Shown here piece after piece: positions 55,769-64,000 of a stretch of DNA of 64,000 nt. The stretch covers positions 1,240,001-1,304,000 of the forward strand of contig JBBPUQ010000009.1 of assembly GCA_038501195.1 (NCBI GenBank), read 5' to 3'. The position numbers and the translations under genes were made by a program. The notes beneath the pieces are model-generated. The model made no database searches. It saw only the letters and a list, made by a program, of their open reading frames with translations, and was not told the DNA's origin. The stretch is from Nemania diffusa (Eukaryota > Ascomycota > Sordariomycetes > Xylariales > Xylariaceae). The first letter of the stretch is position 1. Each line of letters opens with the position of its first letter.

Positions 55769-57696
55769 ATGTACGCATATAATACTGCCGTGTCTTCGTC
55801 GCCCTCGCCTGGATCTGCCTGTACTTCCGAAACAGACTATTCACGGCAAGGGACTGGTTCGCCGACTACACAGCAAGCACAGGTCCTCGCCATTCACATC
55901 GATATGCATGACGCAGCGTATATGTCGTCCAAGACCTCTCATATGGATGAGTGTTTGTCGGTGGGCTCTCCCCCATCCGAAGGCCGGCACTCATCTGCTA
56001 CTCCATCCACTTCTCCCTACGGGACTCACGATATGAACCGACCCTATACATCGGTAAGTCCATACTCGACAAAGTGTAGTGGGAGAGAAATAGTGTCTCA
56101 TGAAACATCTAGGTCGCTCCTTATAGCTCCTATTCGGTGCCGGCATATGACTCTTCGTTGCCGACTCCTGTATCCGTGGCAGGCTCGCCTCCGATGGCAG
56201 AAAGGTCTAGCAAGATGCTATCCGCTTATAGCCAACACGGAGGTCCCCAGCAGCTTACTCCGCCAGCAACATCGCGCCCTTGGCCCTACGCATCTAATAT
56301 GACGAGCGCCACAACGGCGTCTATGACGGTGCCATCTAGCACAGCTGAGATGATGGATATACATTCCTTAGAGTCGCCACACTCTCCGGAGCAGCATACG
56401 ACAGTCATCGACCCAACACCGCACTTCCACTGGAGCACGTACGGGGTGTCGAGCCATGATCCGACAGAAGATCTGTCCCCCGCGCCTTTAACTTCCCAGT
56501 CCATGTATTCTACCGTTCCGCCATCCTTATTATTAAGATCGCCGCATTATGGACTCCCCTCTAACGCACACATCCCGCTTGATCCGAGTCTCTCACAGGC
56601 CACGATGGCTTCGCATCATGCAGACGCGCGGCAAATGATGGCACACGATCTACAGAGCCAGTTCGATAATTTGAGCAATATATCCCTCGAGTATGGACAA
56701 GCCTATCCCGCAAGGAAATCCGCGAAAGCTCGGGCAAACCGATCGGGCCGACAGCCAAAGCGATGTCGTAGCACGCCGGACGACTCTACCAAAAGTAGTA
56801 GTATGAGCTACAACGGTGGACAAGCGGACTCTATGACGGGCAACACAACATCAAATCTCTCCGGGCAGGCACCTTCGCAACACCTTACCCTTGATGCTAA
56901 GGCACCGGAGGACTCCCGGTATCTCGTAGAAATGCGGTGTCAGATGAGTGACGACAAGGGGAAGGGGATGTGGGAACATATCCAGCAGGCATATAAGGAG
57001 CGCTACGGCCGCAAGACGAAAGAGAATTTACAGATGCAGTTAATCCGCTCTGTCCAGTCATACGCCGTCTGGCCCGAAGAAGAGGTGAGTCTACCCGTCC
57101 AGGATCGAGCTCCGGGAAGGGGGGTTATAGGAATACTTAACTAACTCGAACGACAGGACCAAGCCCTAAAAGCGGCGGTCGAGGAATACGAGCGGCGCCG
57201 GTACCAGGAGATCCGGAAGATCATGAAGGAGAAGGGCGGGCGCCGCGTGTGGGACTGGAACGACGGCAGCATCGCGAAGCGCCTGGTGCAGATGGGCGTC
57301 GACGAGATCGACGACCGGGACCCGGTGAAGCGCACGCGGCGGAAGCGCAAGAGCACCGTGCGCCAGAAGTCGGGCGGCGAGCCCTGGGTCGGCTGCGTCA
57401 ACATCCAGTACAACAGCGAGCCGCGCGAGCTCACCGCCGACGAGAACGACGCCCTGCTCGACGCCTTCTGCAAGCCCGAGCCCCGCTCCTCGCCCATGCC
57501 CTCGGAACACCATCACCACCACCACGACGCTGCCGCCGCTGCAGAGGTGGTGGTGGTGGCGGCGGCATGCGCGCCAGGCGATGGGAGGGGCTCGGGCGAG
57601 AACCAGAGCGCGCGCGTCGCGAAGCAGGCGTGCGATCAGATGATTGCTAGCCAGGGCGAACATTTATATAACGGACACAACCGATACATGTCCTAA
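55769..57696 (+). CDS. Uncharacterised basic putative regulator
   Basis: Exons 55769-56053, 56113-57084 and 57157-57696, all phase 0, give 598 residues. Start MYAYNTAVSSSP; the open frame runs further upstream without an ATG. The first 370 residues are Ser/Pro/Thr/Gln-rich and look disordered. At about 290-310 there is a basic patch (RKSAKARANRSGRQPKRCR), a possible nuclear signal. A folded segment follows (YLVEMRCQMSDDKGKGMWEHIQQAYKERYGR ... VQSYAVWPEEEDQALKAAVEEYERRRYQEIRKIM), helical, with the spaced Trp residues and EED seen in Myb/SANT-like modules, though I do not match a named family. A basic RTRRKRKS run and a His6/Ala/Val-rich tail close it. The last exon is markedly GC-rich. A nuclear regulatory role is inference. 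Confidence 0.7.
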
Positions 57697-59400
57697 GAGA
57701 AGCGCGCGCACACACATGCAATGTACTACCTTATTCGCTGGCATTACCGACCTCCTAAAGATACCCCATACTTCCTCCCCCTTTCCCCCTTTCTGTTACT
57801 GGCGGCAAATACCCAGGGACGAACCAGCCAAAAAAAACCTCCTTCATGTCCTCCTTTTTCAGCAAGCGATCGGGATTAAAAAAATATTTGCATCACGGAT
57901 ATCAATTTGGCGTACTCCTGTGTAGAAGGGATTCTGAGCTCGCAAGACATGAATTGGTTCTTTTCTCTTACTTTTTTTTTTTTTTTTTCATTTTTATATA
58001 TATGTTTGTTCCTTTTCTTTTTATCTCTACTAGCTGGGCGGGCATACATTCACACTACACAAATCCGAGGCGGCTAATCACTCATTCATGTATATTTCCG
58101 CCACCTCTGTCTAGAGGTATGCATTTACGTGTTGTTTTTGGGACGCCTAGATACGAAAGCTGACGATGGCTCCTTTGCATTTTGGAGGGGGGGGCGAGGG
58201 GAGTGACGGAGGAACGGTATAGCAAATCTGAATAACAGATCATATCAGATGACAAAGCCCGAGCGTTGGAGTTGGGGTGTATTTTACTCGCTTTGTTCCT
58301 TTGGTCTTTTTTTTTTTGGCCCTCTTCCTCTCTTGACGATATTATAAAAAAGATTGGTACACGACTCAAGTCAGGTTATAGTGGCTCTACAGGGATTTTG
58401 CACAAAGTTGAGGCTAGTCATGGGCTGGCCCACGATGCCAATCAACTTACATACCTACATAGCGCTGGCAAATCAATGTAATATCGCGTAGGGCGGTAAT
58501 ATCCAAAGAGCCTTCTGTTCTTACATAATATCGAGAGGAGTACTTGATCTTACCGCTTAGATACTTTTCGTCTTACTGCTCCATACCGCAACGTATGTCT
58601 TGGCGAAGCTGTCATACTGTATACAGTTCGAAGGCGCAACGAAGCTTCTTCGCTGTGCCGTCCAGAGGGGGCCGGGGTGTAGATCGTCGCTCTGATGGGT
58701 TGCACCCGGCCATGCATCGAGCCCTACTGCGCCGTCTCATCGCCTTCGGTGTCGCACTGGGCCCGTGCTAATCTCTTTGCTAAATGCTTCCAGCGCCAGT
58801 ACCGGGACTATCAGCTCGCCCATCGAACGGTTGCAAGGGCAACACTCCGCGCCCTCGGGACCCCCTGCAGCCTATCAAGCTGTGATCCTTTCTCCGCCGC
58901 GGCCCCCGACTTTGCCGAAAACACGTGTCCGGGCATGGATGCGTAATGCATGTTAGAGGCGCGCCCTGCACATTGCTCTTTTGTAATTCTCCTCGTTTTT
59001 TTATAACTCCTTCTTTCTGTCTTATCGTTTTCTTTTTCGTTTTGATATATATCCTGCTTATCCCTTGCCCCCCCATACCCGCTTCCTTCAGGTTTCGGAA
59101 TCTTTGCAAAAAAAGAGACGTCTGGCTGTTAGTCAGACGCCGGAACTCCCCTTCCTTCCTCACCCGCTCTTCTATGTTTCTTTTATTACGCTCCGGTATG
59201 GGGGTGGCGAGGCTGGGTTGCTGCCGCTCGTTGTTACGCTGCGCTGACGTTGGGATCTGCCGAGTTTCGATGACTCCAAGCTTACATACATACACACTTA
59301 ACTTCGACGCGTCGCGAAGTAACGTACCTATTCACACTCACCGCCAAGCTTTCCGTCTCGGCTTGGCTTGATGTGCTCTAAACACTAGCCGGTAGCAGGA
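57697..59400. other. Spacer with long T-runs
   Basis: 3' UTR of the preceding gene, then T-runs at about 57971-57988 and 58308-58317. Open frames at 58780-59295 (minus) and 58544-59371 (plus) overlap each other and show no recognised protein; they are not supported as genes. Confidence 0.45.
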
Positions 59401-62400
59401 TAGAGGGGGTAAAGGGGGGTGGTGGCATCGAGCGAAACAGTTTAGTGTACGATTGACTGCCCTGCCATGTGGAACCGGGGAGCGAAGTGGGTGGATATTG
59501 CCGCGCCGCACGTAGATCCCGCCTTTCGACAACTCGTGGTGGTGGTGGTTGTTGGCCGGTCCGATCGGCCTACCTATTATCCACAGACTGATAGACAGAT
59601 ACATAGAACAAGGAAAACAATGACAGATACCGGAACTCATGACTAGTTTCCGTACATGTCTCAATATTACCGCAGTCTGCCAATTTGTCAGCCAGGTGAT
59701 GGATACATGCCATATAGGATCGATCAGTCCACAGGCGAGTAATCTTTCTATATTCCAGCCTCTATCCCATGGCTAGCTAGCGTGGCTGAAATCCCATTTG
59801 ACGCGGAATTCTTCGGACTTAGAGTGGCTTCGCTTCCTTACTATCGGGTATAACGTCGTAGTCTAGCTCTTCTAATATTGGGCGGTCTTCTTGCTAGGAC
59901 TTATCTCTCATACTAAATACTTAACACCATAGTCTCCAGCTCTAGGAGGATGACCTCACCATATCAGGGAAGGCAACGCAATGATTGTAAAAGGATGACA
60001 AGGAACAGTGCGAAGTCAGGTCGATGGTAGGAGTTATTTGCCAATGAGTTTCACTCACGATGAATGGCATAGGTAGTACGTTGATTTCCACTAAACCATG
60101 CCGGTGCCTAAACACTTAGAATAGAGGTACGGTTACCTACTGCGATAGTGTATTAACACTAGTTGGACCTGGACTTGCAGCATTGGACCCGATATGAGTC
60201 TATATTTATCAGAGATGCATACAGCCTAGCGGTCTGGCAGCACCATGAGCTGTGCCTCTTTGGACGAGAAGTCTATCTGGACTTGTCTGCAGCCTGGTAC
60301 CTAGGCACTTATAGACTGGCATATTAGTCGATGGCTACGCCGGACACCTGCGTGCGGCGTCTAACTATACACAATAGGTTAGAACGGGTGTTCGTAGAGG
60401 GGCTTTGACTAGCGAATTTCGCGTGGAAACCCAACAGGCAGTGTACGCAGAAGCAGGATTGATCGAATCGAGATAGGCTGTCCCCTAACTCATGCCTCGA
60501 CATGGGAGGCCAGCGGTCAGCACACGTGCGTAGAGTCAGTCGATGAGCATCTAGAGCTCGTGGTATAGCCTCACCTAGCTCCGCACGTTGACGTCGTCAA
60601 TCCCGCACTAGAAGGCCGCTACGTGCGGTGTATCTACCGCCCGTGGCACCGCACTACTACATCGAGTAAGCTGGGTAGCTTACAAATAAAGGATATAGGG
60701 GTGGCCTTGTAGTGGATTCGAAAAACGTTATGCGTTGTTATTACGAGGTTACTTCAAGTATGGGGATCTGGTTTCTAAATATGCCCCGCTGATCACCATG
60801 TGATAATGAAATTGTGTCGTAAATACATGTGTGTAGCGTCATGGGTGTCGTACCTAGCGTAGGGTACTTGAGATAAATGTGTACAATATAGAGTTGCGAT
60901 GTCTCGAGCTCTGGAGCGCTTGTTAAGTAGATGACACTTACTAGTGCGGATTTCTTCTATATGGGGCTGCATTGCGCCTATTTCGCGCTTGTTATTCCAT
61001 CTTTAGTGCATACTTGTCATGAAGTTGGTGGCCAGTTTCCTAGAATGTAGTAGTTACTTACATTATTTATGTTTAAGCGCTGTCTGCACACGAATAGCAC
61101 TGCCATTCGACGACTGGGGGGAAGGAGATGAATGGTCATTCGTTGGACGAGTGGCTAGCTTATTTCTGGAGTTGGTTGTTAGTTCGAGCCGCCCATGGTT
61201 CCAAGTGCCGAGACTCAGCCCTGCGATCGTATCCCAAACTCAGTCGAGGCTATATCTGGCCTAAATAGGTGACAAGGAGCTCGAGGGCACAGAAGTGAGT
61301 GAACTTATAGCGGACGTCCAGATTTAAAGGATAATTCATGGTCTTCAGGATATCGCTGAGTTGGAAGCAATGAGGAGGTTGATCGATGCTGTGACTAGCC
61401 ATGGTAGTAGCACGAGGAGGAGGATTGTATCCTGGCTCCTTAATCGCATACAGACGCCTATCTAGGAATCCCCCTTTTTATCGACTATGACCTGAATGGG
61501 CTAGGTAGTCGGTCAACACGTGCTGGGCCACATAGTCCTATGTAGACATCTATCTAGACTCTAAACATATAGGTACCAAACAAGTCGGCGAGGCAGATTG
61601 AAGTCAGCTACTCCAAAGAGGGTACGGTACGCTAGAATGAAGGGTATTGGAGGCCACCGCTATTGCATTGGGACTGGACTTTGTTGCGGTCTTGCTCGCC
61701 TAAATGTGAAGACGTCGGGCCGGACCAGGGGCGAATAATTGTTGTTTGGTACATAGGTATAACCAAGCATTCAACTAATTGACTCAAGCCAAGTTAGACA
61801 TCGGGACGAGAATACCTAGGTTGGGTATGAGTACACGTATGAAGGCGGCACCACCTTTTTGACCGATGCGGTTGTATCACCGTCTGAACCATCCCGTTGG
61901 GAAATTGGAGAGTGGCAAGATGATACCAACACACGTCTCTATCATGGTAATACCACTCAACACGCACCTTCCACAGTGTCGGATAACCCAAGATCGACCT
62001 GTGTTATTTATTCTGGAAGGTAGTATTCGCTCACGCTCGTAAGGAGGGAATAGGTACATAATACCCTAGGCAGAAAACACATCGGAGCAAGTACATACCT
62101 AGGCGGCGACGGGAATACATTCCGGATCCCAGGATTCAGGAAGCGAGAGTATCATTTCCATGTAACCCGATGCAAATGGTAACTTGTAAGTGGGTTGAAG
62201 TCTCAATTCAATTTCCAGAAGCATCAACGGGCCTAGGTAAGCTAAAACCCCAGATATGGTCGGCGCTATTTGGTAGATTCAATAGAGTGCTGACTACTTT
62301 CTCGCGCTATGAACGTATACGTAGATAGCTCTCTAGTCGCGGCTTTCCGTCGTATGTGATTGGAGCCCACCAAAACACCTATTGGTTTAGATATGTAGTG

Positions 62401-64000
62401 TATGTATACATAGTATACGCTAGATTCGGGATCTAGGGGCGTGCCTTGTACAATCTTTTAGCGGGCCTAGAAATGCGCTACATTTGAACAGGTATGAGGG
62501 CAGATTTTGAAGTGGGAAATATACATACCTACAGCTCGATAGAGTACTTACAACCGAAGCCAGCTTGTCAAAGCACCATAACAAATGACAAATTGTACAA
62601 GTACATAAGGTCTCGGAATCAGGTTCTTTCATCCCATATTCGTGATCCGGTGTCGAGGTTGAAGACCTATAATAGTTTTAGCACCATTTCACGGCCTTTT
62701 CGGTGAACGGTGATGAGTCTATGCTAGGATAGTTTTTTCAAGGTTTTAACATTCCCGAGACATACATAAATATTCCTCACCTTGGCAGGCTAGCCGAGAC
62801 ATACCTATGCGTAGTTCCCCATGCCATACAGAATATGCACACATACAGAGTACATAGTTAGGGAAATCCCCGCGCGTATCAAAAGTTCAGAGGCTGAACA
62901 GTGCGTCCGGGACGGGGCCGGTATGACCCCCCCTGGCTTAATGGCGCGGCGATAAAGTGGGAATATCCTAGGCGTTCTCCAGCGGCTAAAGTTCCATTGG
63001 CAGAATGATCGGCTTTCGCCTCGACTTAGCTAGGGGTGTTTTAAGGGAGCTCTACCTAAGTAGGCTCTCGAGCATGTTTTACCATCCGCAGAACCTAGAG
63101 AAGTACCTGGCGTCGTGGAGCAAGATCTAAGATCCCACGTTCAAAAGTACACTGCAGAGTTGCAATGAGGAGGAAATGAGGTGGAGGTGAGCAAGTATGT
63201 ATGTAGAGCCTGACCAGGGGTTTCGACTCTGAATCTGAGTTGCTATGGCGGATCAATAGCCCTTGGTTGTAGGAAGTGTAGGTATTCGCCAGTGAGTGTT
63301 GGTGGCTCATGGCGCGGCAGCATCGTGTCGTTTCACTACCTACATGAACCTGGTAGATGTAACGGTCAGTTCTTCTTCGATGTCAGCCCTATCTAACCGC
63401 TTGGATGGCAAAGCGAGTACTAGATTGATAACAACATTTATACTGTAGGTAGGTATATCTCTCTAGTATTGTGCTTTGGCATTCTGGAATTTTGGTATTT
63501 TGGTAAGATAGAAGCTCTGCAGAAGGGTATCAATATGGGGTGCGCATGTCGTCTCGTAATGGATGCGCGATACTCTGTACTCTGTACAAGCTCACAGTAC
63601 TGTATAACTGGGGTATATATTTGGTTTCTTCGGCTCTGGTCTGCACGGTCCTTTTTCGACAGAGTTGCGGATTGACCGGTTGTTTCCCGGTGTGTTAGCG
63701 TACGTATATCAATCACGAAGCCGTTGAGGAAGACCGAAATTTCTGTTTACGTATATACTGTAAATCCGAGAAGCTGTCGCGGATGTTCCGTATGGACCCT
63801 GTCAAACATAGAATGGCAGTTGTTTGCGAGCAGCTGTCTCCATACTCACGACCCTGCTTTCGGGGTTGAACGGCTTGATACCTAGATAGGAGATACTTAA
63901 GCCAGGGTATTTAGAGTATACATAGGTAGCCAGGTCGTCTTATACAGTAGCCATGTAGTCCAAGGGCTCCACGACGTTTCCGTTTCAGTAAGTCCAATGT
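59401..64000. other. Gene-free right end
   Basis: No gene, tRNA or mobile element recognised. AT-rich, stop-dense in all frames, with scattered TAGGTA/TACCTA words (62093-62102, 63446-63456, 63880-63890). Confidence 0.5.

Noticed and set aside
58544..59371. Overlapping open frames on both strands (up to 171 codons)
   Set aside because: Low-complexity, no recognised domain, mutual overlap, and no convincing start or splice context.

Overview
The window looks like a chromosomal segment of a filamentous ascomycete (Pezizomycotina, most like a Sordariomycete). Evidence: short GT-AG introns of about 50-180 bases with CTNAC-type branch sites, dispersed tRNA genes, a Zn2Cys6 regulator of the fungal Leu3 type, fungal-type Sac1, Rab5, Mic60, Pex13 and folylpolyglutamate synthase genes, and long gene-poor spacers rich in TAGGTA/TACCTA words. 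I see no prokaryotic, viral or intact transposon signature. Exon joins were worked out by hand from splice signals, reading frame and family knowledge; every multi-exon model given here adds up to a whole number of codons.

Layout. 1-3.5 kb: three tRNA genes (Ala-CGC with an intron, Ser-CGA, Asp-GTC) in AT-rich spacer. 3.8-11 kb: a dense housekeeping block, Sac1 phosphoinositide phosphatase (minus) divergent from a Rab5/Ypt5 GTPase (plus), then MICOS subunit Mic60 (plus). 12.2-14.3 kb: a tandem array of six related RNA genes, each with tRNA-like A and B boxes, complementary ends, a covarying central hairpin, a T-run terminator and, in five of six, a TATA-like box about 30 bases upstream. I cannot fold them into a normal cloverleaf, and they are the most novel item here. 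14.8-19.2 kb: two tandem, divergent folylpolyglutamate synthase paralogues (minus), one extremely GC-rich. 20-23.3 kb: a doubtful pentapeptide-repeat ORF and a three-exon two-helix mitochondrial membrane protein. 26.3-31.3 kb: mitochondrial aspartyl-tRNA synthetase (plus) convergent with Pex13 (minus). 33.1-36.2 kb: an NmrA-like NAD(P)-binding protein (minus) and a small cupin (plus). 39.9-42.4 kb: a Leu3-type Zn2Cys6 factor (plus). 42.4-55.8 kb: a gene desert. 55.8-57.7 kb: an uncharacterised basic, low-complexity putative regulator (plus). 57.7-64 kb: no gene I can support.

The genes are independent transcription units, not a pathway cluster. Several serve organelles: Mic60, AspRS, the two-helix protein and probably one FPGS in mitochondria, Pex13 in peroxisomes, Sac1 and Rab5 in the endomembrane system. 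FPGS products and Leu3-type factors both touch amino-acid metabolism, but the sequence gives no sign of a coordinated cluster.
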